Shown here piece by piece: positions 1 to 7,335 of a stretch of 35,904 nt of DNA. The notes beneath the pieces were generated by a model, which did no database searches, was not told the origin of the DNA, and worked only from the letters and a program-made list of their open reading frames with translations. This DNA is from Anaerorhabdus sp036641015. Its GTDB lineage: Bacteria > Bacillota_I > Bacilli_A > Erysipelotrichales > Erysipelotrichaceae. Position 1 is the first letter of the stretch, and each line of letters starts with the position of its first letter. Location of the stretch: contig NZ_JAVWFO010000013.1 of assembly GCF_036641015.1 (NCBI RefSeq), forward strand, positions 1-35,904, given 5' to 3'. The position numbers were made by a program, and so were the translations under genes.

Positions 1-552
1 AGACTTGAGGCATATTTTACTTTAGCACTACTATTTATCAGTATCTTTTTTATTTTTAGTTTTCCGTTGTTAGTTAGATTAAAGGAAAAAGGCTATAGTA
101 CATTTAAACTAATTTGCGGATTTGGATTAGTTTGTACTATTATACTAATTCTGTTTGTTACTTTGTTTTATATGCCGATTGAACTTACTCGACCATCAAT
201 AGAAAATATAAATATAAAACCTTTTCTCTGGCTTGAACAATTGAATAATGTAGATCAATTTGTTGTTGAAAAGATACCTAATGTACTACTGTTTATTCCT
301 TTTGGATTTTTACTACCTATTGTATTTAAGAGAGTTAACAAATGGTATATTTTACTTACCATAACTTTTCTTATGACATTTACTATTGAATTTATTCAAA
401 GTTTTATAGGTAGGCTAGCAGATATTGATGATATAATCATGAATTTATTTGGTGCAATGATTGGTTATGCGTTATATGTATTGATAAGATATATAACGAA
501 AACAAGGGTTAAAGCACAAAAACAGGTAATGAAACAGCACAAAAACAGGTAA
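1..552 (+). CDS. VanZ-like membrane protein, 5' end cut by the window
   Basis: The reading frame is open from base 1, so the true start lies upstream of the window; the first internal start (TTG at 67) is not needed. About 183 residues are visible. Several hydrophobic segments alternate with short loops. The block with the N-V-L-L-F-I-P-F-G-F core, followed by a helix containing E-F-I-Q and then a D-I-D-D-I-I-M-N-L-F-G-A segment, is the typical VanZ-family pattern. VanZ proteins are small membrane proteins, some linked to teicoplanin resistance, most of unknown role. The last dozen or so codons lie inside a 23-bp tandem repeat. Because 23 is not a multiple of three, the second repeat unit is read in another frame and supplies the TAA stop at 550-552. 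The C-terminus is therefore set by the repeat. Family call fairly sure; function unknown. Confidence 0.75.
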   Translation, partial: RLEAYFTLALLFISIFFIFSFPLLVRLKEKGYSTFKLICGFGLVCTIILILFVTLFYMPIELTRPSIENINIKPFLWLEQLNNVDQFVVEKIPNVLLFIPFGFLLPIVFKRVNKWYILLTITFLMTFTIEFIQSFIGRLADIDDIIMNLFGAMIGYALYVLIRYITKTRVKAQKQVMKQHKNR

Positions 553-606
553 TGAAATGCCACAAAAACAGGTAATGAAACACCACAAAAACAGGTAATG
601 GAGTTG
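515..606 (+). repeat. 23-bp tandem repeat, four copies
   Basis: Four head-to-tail copies start at 515, 538, 561 and 584. The first 17 bases of each (CACAAAAACAGGTAATG) are identical, and the first three copies share 20. The last three bases of the period vary (CAG, TGC, CAC), and copy four diverges after the shared 17. The array covers the 3' end of the VanZ-like gene and runs up to the -35 element of the next gene. The lack of decay suggests recent expansion by slippage. Confidence 0.95.
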
Positions 607-632
607 AAAAAGTCTTTTAAATAGCCTATAAT
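604..632 (+). promoter_or_regulatory. Strong sigma-A-type promoter of the DUF4143 ATPase
   Basis: TTGAAA at 604-609, a 17-base spacer, then a perfect TATAAT at 627-632. The start codon at 651 follows with an AGAGG ribosome site at 639-643. The -35 box begins within the last tandem-repeat unit, so changes in repeat number would alter the DNA directly upstream of this promoter. Confidence 0.75.
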
Positions 633-650
633 AAGCATAGAGGTAAAACG

Positions 651-1937
651 ATGAAAAGTTATAAAAATAGAATAATTGATAAAGAGTTAGAGTCAAACAT
701 GAGTATCTTTGGTGCCACGCTGATTGTTGGTCCAAAATGGTGTGGAAAAACAACGACAGGATTAAATATAGCCAAAAGTGTCTTAAGACTACAAGATCCA
801 GATAATAGGGAAGAATATCTAAAAACAGCAAGTATAAAACCATCCGCACTACTAAAGGGTGATACGCCGCGTTTAATTGATGAGTGGCAAGATGCACCAG
901 TTTTGTGGGATGCTGTTCGTTTAGAGGTAGATCAAAGACAAGAAGTTGGACAATTTGTCTTAACAGGGTCAACAACAATTAACAAAGAAAATATAAAACA
1001 TAGTGGAGTTGGAAGAATTGCTAAAGTAAAAATGTATCCAATGAGTTTATATGAGTCAAATGAGTCAAACGGAAAAATATCAATGGCAAATCTCTTTGAA
1101 AATGAAATGAGAGATATTACTGGTATAGAGAGCGAATTAACAATAGAGGACTTAATTTTCGCAGCATGTAGGGGTGGTTGGCCATCAGCATTGGATATAG
1201 CGGACAATAGAGCATTGAGAATTGCAAAAGAATACTTAAATAATATTTGTGATATTGATATTTCGATAGTGGATGGTATAAGTAGAAACCCGATGTTGGC
1301 TAAACAAATAGTTAGATCATATGCAAGAAATATTTCAACATTTGCTAAGAAAACAGTGATACTTAATGATATAATTCAAAATACTGAAAGCATAACAATT
1401 AAGACTTTGGAATCATATTTAACAGCTCTTTCTAATTTGTATGTGATAGAAGATGTTCCAGCGTGGTCACCAGCAATCCGCTCTGCTAGTGCAATAAGAA
1501 GTGGTGATAAACGTGAATTTACAGATCCTTCTATTGCGGTTGCAGCTATGGGGTTAACGCCAGAGCAATTAATAACAAATTTAAATACATTCGGTTTTAT
1601 TTTTGAATGTTTATGTATTCGAGATTTGCGAGTTTACACCCAGAAACTTGGAGGTAGATTATCATATTATCATGACAGGTATGGCCTTGAAGCTGATGCT
1701 GTGATACATTTGGACAATGGAAAATATGCACTAATTGAGTTTAAATTAGGTAGTAAGGAAATAGAAATGGGAGCTAGCCATTTAATTGAGTTAAAAGAGC
1801 TAATTATAAAAAATAATGAAATCAAGACAGAAAAAATGAGAGTGCCTGATTTGTTAATCGTCATAACAGGAGGCAAAATTGCATATCGTCTTGATAATGG
1901 GGTTTTGGTAATACCGATCGGTTGTCTAAAGGATTAA
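651..1937 (+). CDS. ATP-binding protein of the DUF4143 family
   Basis: 428 residues. The N-terminal AAA-type ATPase shows a Walker A loop at 27-35 (GPKWCGKTT), a Walker B-like strand at 74-80 (RLIDEWQ) and a sensor-type VLTGS at 103-107. The C-terminal half is the DUF4143 region: an F-x-F-E-x-L-x-I-R-D-L-like segment near 314-327, then E-A-D at 347-349 and E-F-K at 363-365. This spacing resembles the PD-(D/E)XK nuclease-like fold that ends these proteins. The family is very common in gut bacteria and archaea, and its role is not established; defence or mobile-element functions are often proposed. The gene has its own promoter, is monocistronic, and sits between a tandem repeat and a stretch of gene relics, consistent with an accessory insertion. 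Family call confident; function not known. Confidence 0.85.
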   Translation: MKSYKNRIIDKELESNMSIFGATLIVGPKWCGKTTTGLNIAKSVLRLQDPDNREEYLKTASIKPSALLKGDTPRLIDEWQDAPVLWDAVRLEVDQRQEVGQFVLTGSTTINKENIKHSGVGRIAKVKMYPMSLYESNESNGKISMANLFENEMRDITGIESELTIEDLIFAACRGGWPSALDIADNRALRIAKEYLNNICDIDISIVDGISRNPMLAKQIVRSYARNISTFAKKTVILNDIIQNTESITIKTLESYLTALSNLYVIEDVPAWSPAIRSASAIRSGDKREFTDPSIAVAAMGLTPEQLITNLNTFGFIFECLCIRDLRVYTQKLGGRLSYYHDRYGLEADAVIHLDNGKYALIEFKLGSKEIEMGASHLIELKELIIKNNEIKTEKMRVPDLLIVITGGKIAYRLDNGVLVIPIGCLKD

Positions 1938-1970
1938 AAATGTTATGATTATAACGGTTAGTGAGGTAGT

Positions 1971-2093
1971 GTTTACTTCCAATAATTTTGATATCATTAT
2001 TGTAGGTTCTGGTCATGTGGTGTAGAAGCAGCACTCGCATTTGTGCATTATAATAAGAAAATATCATAAATTACATTAAGCGTAGTAAACATT
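1971..2093 (+). pseudogene. Relic copy of the mnmG 5' end
   Basis: About 120 bases match the start of the intact mnmG (2702-2825) at roughly 80 percent by eye. Shared runs include CCAATAATTTTGATAT and GGTGTAGAAGCAGC, and the match continues to ACATTAAGC. A one-base deletion falls in the region encoding the FAD-binding glycine loop, and further changes create stops, so the copy cannot encode the protein. Similarity ends abruptly at about 2093. It lies 731 bp upstream of the real gene in the same orientation. This suggests a partial duplication, or a footprint of an insertion beside mnmG, followed by decay. Confidence 0.8.
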
Positions 2094-2145
2094 TTCGAGC
2101 ATTAAGTGAGTATAGATTTAAACTTTAATTTGAAGTACTTACTGA

Positions 2146-2355
2146 ACACCTGTTATTGGAAGATGCAATGGATTTGTTAAACTAGAAAATGATATACCGA
2201 TAAATCATATCGAGTTAACAAAGAAAATTGTTGAGTTTGCTGAATCAGAATTAAATACTAAATTTGATGACACTATCTTCATTGTACTCGCGGATCACAT
2301 TAATTTTGCAATTAAAAGAGCAAGAGAAAATGATGAAGTCACAACAAGAACTTGA
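2146..2355 (+). pseudogene. Fragment of a BglG/LicT-type antiterminator (PRD domain)
   Basis: An open stretch of about 70 codons ends at TGA 2353-2355. It contains L-N-T-K-F-D-D-T-I-F and then L-A-D-H-I-N-F-A-I-K-R, the signature around the conserved histidine of a PTS-regulation domain in LicT/BglG antiterminators. There is no N-terminal RNA-binding domain and no second PRD, and stops lie just upstream, so this is a remnant. Its neighbour at 2380-2547 is a remnant of the enzyme such regulators usually control. Confidence 0.7.
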
Positions 2356-2379
2356 TTACTTTATTCAAGTCCACTGTAA

Positions 2380-2547
2380 AGGGGACCAATAGACTGTGTT
2401 AGCGCAGCTTCAGCAGAATTTTCGAAAAGATATGGATTTATATATGTAGATCGAAACGATGATGGTTCGGGAACGTTAGAAAGATATAAGAAAAAAAGTT
2501 TTGATTGGTATAAAAAGGTAATTACTTCCAACGGTTCAGATAGATAA
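2380..2547 (+). pseudogene. C-terminal remnant of a GH1 6-phospho-beta-glucosidase
   Basis: The frame reads G-P-I-D-C-V-S-A-A-S-A-E, then K-R-Y-G-F-I-Y-V-D-R, then G-T-L-E-R and S-F-D-W-Y-K-K-V-I, ending in TAA at 2545-2547. This is the closing segment of family-1 glycosidases of the BglA type. The usual W before G-P-I-D is changed to R, and a TAA at 2377-2379 cuts it from anything upstream. Only about the last 55 codons survive, from a family of about 470 residues. With the PRD fragment it marks a lost beta-glucoside operon. Confidence 0.8.
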
Positions 2548-2557
2548 AAACAAAAGA

Positions 2558-2602
2558 GTTCTCTATTTTTATATGTGATATAAAGGTAGAGAACTTTTCT
2601 TA
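2558..2602 (+). terminator. Intrinsic terminator behind the glucosidase relic
   Basis: An 8-bp stem (2558-2565 with 2587-2594, GTTCTCTA/TAGAGAAC) is followed by a T-rich tail. It is probably the surviving terminator of the lost bgl operon, and it now shields mnmG from read-through. Confidence 0.65.
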
Positions 2603-2701
2603 TGCGATAGAATTATATATTTAAATAGTTAAGAAACTCACAAATAAAGAAGGTATAAAATATGATATGATTGTATAGAAATAAAGAGAGGTTGTGAGTT
2701 T

Positions 2702-4591
2702 GTGAGTGCATCCAATAATTTTGATATTATCGTTGTAGGTGCTGGGCATGCCGGTGTAGAAGCAGCGCTCGTATCTGCACGTTGTAATAAGAAAACTGCA
2801 TTAGTTACATTAAGCATAGAGAACATAGCTAAGATGCCATGTAATCCATCAATAGGAGGGCCAGCTAAAGGAATAGTTGTTCGAGAAATTGATGCGTTAG
2901 GTGGTCAAATGGGAATCACTGCAGATAAAACAGCGTTACAGTTTAAAATGTTAAATACAACAAAAGGTCCGGGTGTACAATCTTTGCGTGTACAATCAGA
3001 TAAGATAGAATATTCAAAAATGATGCAAGATATTTGTTTGCATCAAGAAAATTTAACGGTTGTTGAAGGGCAAGTAAAATGCTGCAATTTCAAGGATCAA
3101 ACAGTGACAGGAATTACTATGATGAATGGTGATGTGATAGATAGTAAAATTGTGATTCTGACTACTGGGACTTACATGTCGAGTTTAGTTATGGTATCTA
3201 AGAATGTTACAGAAAGTGGGCCGGATTCAGAACCTACAACACATGATCTATCTGCTTCATTACGTGAAGCAGGATTAGAAACATTTCGACTAAAAACAGG
3301 AACACCACCGCGTGTGAAAACAGATACAATTGATTTTTCTAAAACAGAAATACAACCAGGCACAGAACAATTTGTTTCCTTTAGCACTAGTACAAAAGAG
3401 ATACTTCCTTTTGATCAACAAGTTGTTTGTTACTTGACATATACAGCACCAAAAACACATGAAATTATTAAAGAAAACTTACATAAATCTAGTATGTATT
3501 CAGGAGTAGTTAAAGGAGTTGGACCTAGATATTGTCCATCTATTGAAGATAAGTTAGTTCGTTTTTCTGATAAGGAAAGACATCAACTATTCTTAGAACC
3601 AGAATCACTACAATTAGATACAACTTATGTACAAGGATTCTCCACATCATTGCCTCATGAAATTCAAGAGGAAATGGTTCATTCATTACCTGGATTAGAA
3701 AATGCAGTGATAGAAAAGTATGCATATGCAATAGAATATGATGCAATTGATCCGTTACAACTAAAACCAACATTAGAAACCATGAAGATAGAAAACTTAT
3801 TTACTGCAGGACAAATCAATGGAACATCAGGCTATGAAGAAGCTGCAGGTCAAGGGTTAATGGCAGGAATAAATGCGGTGTGTAAGTTAAACAAAGAAGA
3901 ACCAGTAGTACTGGGAAGAGATGAAGCTTATATTGGTGTAATGATAGATGATTTGGTTACTAAAGGAACAATTGAACCATATCGTTTATTAACATCAAGA
4001 GCTGAATTTAGGTTACTACTAAGACACGATAATGCTGATCAAAGATTAATGGAAAAGGGTTATAAACTTGGAATTATCAATGAAGAGCGTTATCAAGAAT
4101 TTTTAGAAAAAATGAATAGAATTAATGAATGTAAAGCGAAATTAAAAGAAATAAGATTCACACCAAAAGATTCAATTAATAATTATTTGAATGAAATTGG
4201 ATATGATAAATTGACCGAAGGCATTACAGGATATGATTTATTAAAACGACCTAATGTTGAGTGTCAAAAACTATGTCAGGAAATTAACTTTGATATTGAT
4301 GCATTAATCTCAAGACAAGTAGAAATTGAAGTTAAGTATGAAGGATATATTAGTAAAGCATTAAAGGAAGCAAGTCGACTTAATCAAATGGAAAAGGTAA
4401 TATTACCCGAAGATATAAATTATTTAGCTATTGATAATTTGTCACTAGAAGGTAAACAAAAATTAGAGAAGATTCGTCCTAGAACGATGGGTCAAGCTTC
4501 AAGAATATCTGGTGTTAATCCAGCAGATATTGCGGTACTTGCGATTACACTTGAACAAAGACGTAGAAAGAAGGGTAACAATGAAAATTAA
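2702..4591 (+). CDS. mnmG: tRNA uridine-5-carboxymethylaminomethyl modification enzyme MnmG (GidA)
   Basis: 629 residues, the normal full length. MnmG works with MnmE to modify the wobble uridine at position 34 of certain tRNAs, using FAD and methylene-tetrahydrofolate. The N-terminal Rossmann loop G-A-G-H-A-G lies at 13-18. The family blocks C-N-P-S-I-G-G-P-A-K-G, G-T-P-P-R and N-G-T-S-G-Y-E-E-A-A-G-Q-G follow in order, and the helical C-terminal domain used to contact MnmE is present. The chosen start is GTG 2702, with AGAGAGG at 2685-2691 in front. The stop overlaps the next gene by 11 bases, so the two are probably translationally coupled. In many Bacillota mnmE lies directly upstream; here it lies 28 kb downstream (32464). 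Confidence 0.97.
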   Translation: MSASNNFDIIVVGAGHAGVEAALVSARCNKKTALVTLSIENIAKMPCNPSIGGPAKGIVVREIDALGGQMGITADKTALQFKMLNTTKGPGVQSLRVQSDKIEYSKMMQDICLHQENLTVVEGQVKCCNFKDQTVTGITMMNGDVIDSKIVILTTGTYMSSLVMVSKNVTESGPDSEPTTHDLSASLREAGLETFRLKTGTPPRVKTDTIDFSKTEIQPGTEQFVSFSTSTKEILPFDQQVVCYLTYTAPKTHEIIKENLHKSSMYSGVVKGVGPRYCPSIEDKLVRFSDKERHQLFLEPESLQLDTTYVQGFSTSLPHEIQEEMVHSLPGLENAVIEKYAYAIEYDAIDPLQLKPTLETMKIENLFTAGQINGTSGYEEAAGQGLMAGINAVCKLNKEEPVVLGRDEAYIGVMIDDLVTKGTIEPYRLLTSRAEFRLLLRHDNADQRLMEKGYKLGIINEERYQEFLEKMNRINECKAKLKEIRFTPKDSINNYLNEIGYDKLTEGITGYDLLKRPNVECQKLCQEINFDIDALISRQVEIEVKYEGYISKALKEASRLNQMEKVILPEDINYLAIDNLSLEGKQKLEKIRPRTMGQASRISGVNPADIAVLAITLEQRRRKKGNNEN

Positions 4592-5213
4592 TGAAGTTAT
4601 CAATAATGTAGAAGTATTTGGTATTGAAAGTGCAGTACGAGGAAGTAAATATCCAATGGCTACAGATACAAATGCAGTAACAGGAGACGTAACACCTACA
4701 ACATTTAAACTGGCGTCTAGTCGAGTAGGAGAAGGACATGATAATTTCTTAAATGGTATCATTGTTCAATTTGATTTAACATTTACTAATAAAGTGTGGG
4801 TTGAACTTGAAAGATATCATTTTATTGATTTCATTAGTAGTCAATCTACAATGCATCGTATATGTCGCTTTGATATGGATAATGCATTCATTGAATATGT
4901 TGATCCTCGTATGATAGAAATCATGAAAGAAAAAACAAAAGCTTACAATGACTTACAAGCTGAAATTAAGAAACTTCAAGAAGAAGGTGCAGATGTTAAG
5001 GAATTGAATGAAAAAGCTAAACTTATGTATTTGGAAGTGTTATATTCTAATCCTGCGGGATTTAAGATTACCGCTCGTATGACGACAAATTATCGTCAAT
5101 TAAAGACAATCTATTTACAAAGAAGAACTCATCGTCTTCCTGAATGGCATGCATTCTGTGATTGGGTAGAAACACTACCTTACAGTGAATTTATTTTACC
5201 TAAGAAGGATTAA
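4581..5213 (+). CDS. ThyX-like protein (putative, divergent), coupled to mnmG
   Basis: 210 residues. The start at ATG 4581 overlaps the end of mnmG by 11 bases; upstream in-frame codons belong to mnmG in another frame. By eye it resembles flavin-dependent thymidylate synthases. There is a G-H-D-N-F-L-like segment near 52-57 where ThyX has its S-H-x-S-x-L element. R-Y-H with S-S-Q-S follows at about 78-89, where ThyX has the R-H-R-x7-S motif. N-Y-R-Q-L-K with W-H-A-F lies at about 170-192, where ThyX has its N-x-R-x-L and A-Q-W-E segments. The motif is not canonical: R-H-R is replaced by R-Y-H and the serine is shifted. A charged helix that is probably coiled (about 112-148) sits between the two halves. 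A changed or lost activity is possible. Related proteins without known function may be common in gut Bacillota. The ThyX link is a hypothesis. Confidence 0.5.
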   Translation: MKINEVINNVEVFGIESAVRGSKYPMATDTNAVTGDVTPTTFKLASSRVGEGHDNFLNGIIVQFDLTFTNKVWVELERYHFIDFISSQSTMHRICRFDMDNAFIEYVDPRMIEIMKEKTKAYNDLQAEIKKLQEEGADVKELNEKAKLMYLEVLYSNPAGFKITARMTTNYRQLKTIYLQRRTHRLPEWHAFCDWVETLPYSEFILPKKD

Positions 5214-5278
5214 TAAATATTATCTATTCAAGGAGCAAGTTTTGAAAGTTATTTAGTTTAAAACAATTAAAGATTACT

Positions 5279-5306
5279 AAAACTGCCTTTTCGCAGTTTT
5301 TCTTTT
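5279..5306 (+). terminator. Intrinsic terminator of the mnmG transcript
   Basis: An 8-bp stem AAAACTGC/GCAGTTTT (5279-5286 with 5293-5300) with a six-base loop, followed by a T-rich run. It lies 65 bases after the ThyX-like gene and closes the mnmG unit. Confidence 0.85.
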
Positions 5307-5396
5307 AGTTTAGATAAAATAATATTTACTTAAAGTAAAGGTTGTTTTCCTATGTCTAATATTAATGATAAAATGATAAGTACCAGGAGAAATAAA

Positions 5397-6536
5397 ATGA
5401 TAAACAAAATTTGTAAGATTGTGTTGGTAAGTTTATTACTTATGTCATGTTCAAGTAAAAAAGAAGCAATTCATATTCCGTTACCAAATGAAGTTAAAGG
5501 TATGTGGTTTTCATATGTTGATTATCAAACATTTTTAAAAGATACTCCTAAAGATAAGATAGAAAAAAAGATAGAGGGTATTCTTGCTAATTGTGAAAGT
5601 ATAGGAATTAATACAATTATTGTACATGCTGTGGCATTTACTGATTCATTTTATAATTCAAAGATTTATCCTGTATCAAATAAGCTAAATCAAAAAGATA
5701 TTGATTATCTAAAGATATTTGTTGATGAAGCACACGAAAGAAACATGCATGTAGAAGCTTGGATTAATCCTATGAGATCGGTATCAAACGATGAAGTAGG
5801 AAAGTGGGATAATGAGTTTATATTAAACAAATGGATAAATGAAGGTAGTGATAATATTAAATTATTTGAAGATCGATACTACTTGAATATAGCTACCGAG
5901 GATAGTCAAAACTTAATAATAAGTGTAGTTGAAGAGATAGTTGATAACTATGATGTGGATGGCATTCATATGGATGATTACTTTTATCCAGCAAAGGTAG
6001 ATGATTCATTTGATAGTAATCAGTACACAGGTAGTTCATTTACGGATATAGGTGAATTCAGAAGGTATCAAGTAAATACTTTAGTTGAAAAGATATACAA
6101 TGTAGTGCATCAAAAGAATTTGGCGTTTGGTATAAGTCCTTCAGGTAATATTGAATACTCTAGGGATATTATTTTTGGGGATACAGAAGCATGGATAGCT
6201 AAAGGAATAGTGGATTATGTAACGCCACAAATTTATTGGGGTTTCACTAATAAAAACAAGCCTTTTGAGCCAACATTGCAAGAATGGCAAACGCTAGTTG
6301 ATAATACAAATGTCAAACTAATTGCAGGATTAGCGGCGTATAAAGTAGGAATAGCAAGCAACGATAGTGATAATGATGAATGGTTAAATGATTCAGAAAT
6401 TCTATTAAAACAAATACAATCAAGTAAAAATACCAATAATTATGGTGGATATATGCTTTTCTCTTATCATTCTCTTTTTGGCAAAGAAAATGAAAATATG
6501 CTCAATAATAGAAAAAATTTAGTTGAAATAGATTAA
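5397..6536 (+). CDS. Lipoprotein with GHL10 (family 10-like glycosyl hydrolase) domain
   Basis: 379 residues from ATG 5397, chosen because AGGAGA at 5385-5390 precedes it at correct spacing. A longer frame from 5352 has no ribosome site and would bury the signal peptide. The N-terminus is a lipoprotein signal: positive start, hydrophobic stretch and lipobox L-L-M-S-C with Cys18 as lipid anchor. The body matches the GHL10/DUF187 family (YngK-like): V-K-G-M-W-F-S-Y near the start, H-A-V-A-F-T-D-S, V-E-A-W-I-N-P-M-R, D-G-I-H-M-D-D-Y-F-Y-P with paired acidic residues, and F-G-I-S-P-S-G-N. These TIM-barrel proteins are predicted surface glycoside hydrolases, and at least some related enzymes act on cell-wall glycans. 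It is likely to be membrane-anchored and to face the wall. It stands alone between the terminator at 5279 and the rsmG promoter. Confidence 0.85.
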   Translation: MINKICKIVLVSLLLMSCSSKKEAIHIPLPNEVKGMWFSYVDYQTFLKDTPKDKIEKKIEGILANCESIGINTIIVHAVAFTDSFYNSKIYPVSNKLNQKDIDYLKIFVDEAHERNMHVEAWINPMRSVSNDEVGKWDNEFILNKWINEGSDNIKLFEDRYYLNIATEDSQNLIISVVEEIVDNYDVDGIHMDDYFYPAKVDDSFDSNQYTGSSFTDIGEFRRYQVNTLVEKIYNVVHQKNLAFGISPSGNIEYSRDIIFGDTEAWIAKGIVDYVTPQIYWGFTNKNKPFEPTLQEWQTLVDNTNVKLIAGLAAYKVGIASNDSDNDEWLNDSEILLKQIQSSKNTNNYGGYMLFSYHSLFGKENENMLNNRKNLVEID

Positions 6537-6599
6537 AATTTGGATTTAAGCTGAATTGGAAATAATTGGGAAATAATGATAGTGAATAGGGTGGAATTT

Positions 6600-6608
6600 T
6601 GATATAAT
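6600..6608 (+). promoter_or_regulatory. Extended -10 promoter of the rsmG-par unit
   Basis: TGATATAAT gives a TG-N-TATAAT extended -10 (TATAAT at 6603-6608). The -35 region is poor, as is usual for this class. Transcription would begin almost at the ribosome site GGAGGG (6617-6622), leaving a leader of only about a dozen bases. Confidence 0.55.
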
Positions 6609-6626
6609 AATGTAACGGAGGGAATC

Positions 6627-7325
6627 ATGAAATTAGAAGAATTTATCGACGCTTGCGGAAAACAAGGATTAGAGTTATCTAGTCAACAAATACAACAGTA
6701 TTGTCGTTATGCAGAGTTATTAAAAGAGTGGAACCAAAAAATGAATTTAACGGCGATTGTTGAGTTTGAAGAAGTATTAGACAAGCATTTCTATGACTCA
6801 CTTTTACCCTCATTTACAACAGAAATAAGTGGTCATTTATGTGATGTAGGATCTGGAGCGGGCTTTCCATCTATTCCATTAAAGATTGCTTATCCAGAAC
6901 TCAAAATAACAATACTTGAACCTTTAAAGAAAAGAGTTTTATTCTTAGAAGAAGTTAAACATGAATTAGGTTTAGATGGTGTACATTGTTTAGATGTACG
7001 AGCTGAAGATTATGCAGTAAAAAACAGAGAAACATTTGATGTTGTTACTGCAAGGGCTGTTGCAAACTTAAATATGTTAGCAGAATTATGTATTCCCCTT
7101 GTTAAAAAAGGTGGAATTTTCTTAGCAATGAAAGGATCAAGTGGAAATGAAGAACATGCAAGTGCATTACAAGCAGTAACAAAACTTGGATGTGTCTTAG
7201 AAAAAGTCGAAACTAGAACATTGTTGGACGGTTCAAGTCGTATTAATTTGTTCTATAGGAAAGAAAAAGAAACCCCTAAAGGTTATCCTAGAATGTTTGC
7301 AAAAATTAAAAAGAATCCACTTTAA
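6627..7325 (+). CDS. rsmG: 16S rRNA (guanine-527-N7) methyltransferase RsmG (GidB)
   Basis: 232 residues, normal length. It methylates N7 of G527 in 16S rRNA (E. coli numbering) with S-adenosylmethionine; loss gives low-level streptomycin resistance in many bacteria. The SAM-binding loop D-V-G-S-G-A-G-F-P lies at 73-81. It is preceded by the typical W-N-Q-K-M-N-L-T element at 35-42 and followed by R-A-V-A-N-L-N. A strong GGAGGG precedes ATG 6627. It is the first gene of a compact unit with noc, parA and parB, the usual Bacillota order. Confidence 0.97.
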   Translation: MKLEEFIDACGKQGLELSSQQIQQYCRYAELLKEWNQKMNLTAIVEFEEVLDKHFYDSLLPSFTTEISGHLCDVGSGAGFPSIPLKIAYPELKITILEPLKKRVLFLEEVKHELGLDGVHCLDVRAEDYAVKNRETFDVVTARAVANLNMLAELCIPLVKKGGIFLAMKGSSGNEEHASALQAVTKLGCVLEKVETRTLLDGSSRINLFYRKEKETPKGYPRMFAKIKKNPL

Positions 7326-7335
7326 AAGGAGTATC

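Larger units (their letters stand above)
1938..2701. other. 764-bp gene-free stretch holding three relics and a terminator
   Basis: No intact gene. From left to right there is a decayed copy of the mnmG 5' end (about 1971-2093), an unrecognised frame-broken stretch (about 2094-2145), a PRD-domain fragment (2146-2355), a GH1 glucosidase C-terminus (2380-2547), an intrinsic terminator (2558-2602) and an AT-rich mnmG leader. The AT-rich leader has several TATAAA- or TATGAT-like words near 2655-2670 but no promoter that can be chosen with confidence. Confidence 0.8.

Noticed and set aside
515..606. Possible small CRISPR array
   Set aside because: The units are directly joined at a 23-bp period with no spacers, only a variable triplet, and no cas genes are near. 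It is a plain tandem repeat.
2100..2160. Short open stretch (F-E-V-L-T-E-H-L-L-L-E-D) before the PRD relic
   Set aside because: It is closed by stops on both sides, has no start or ribosome site, and matches nothing recognisable.
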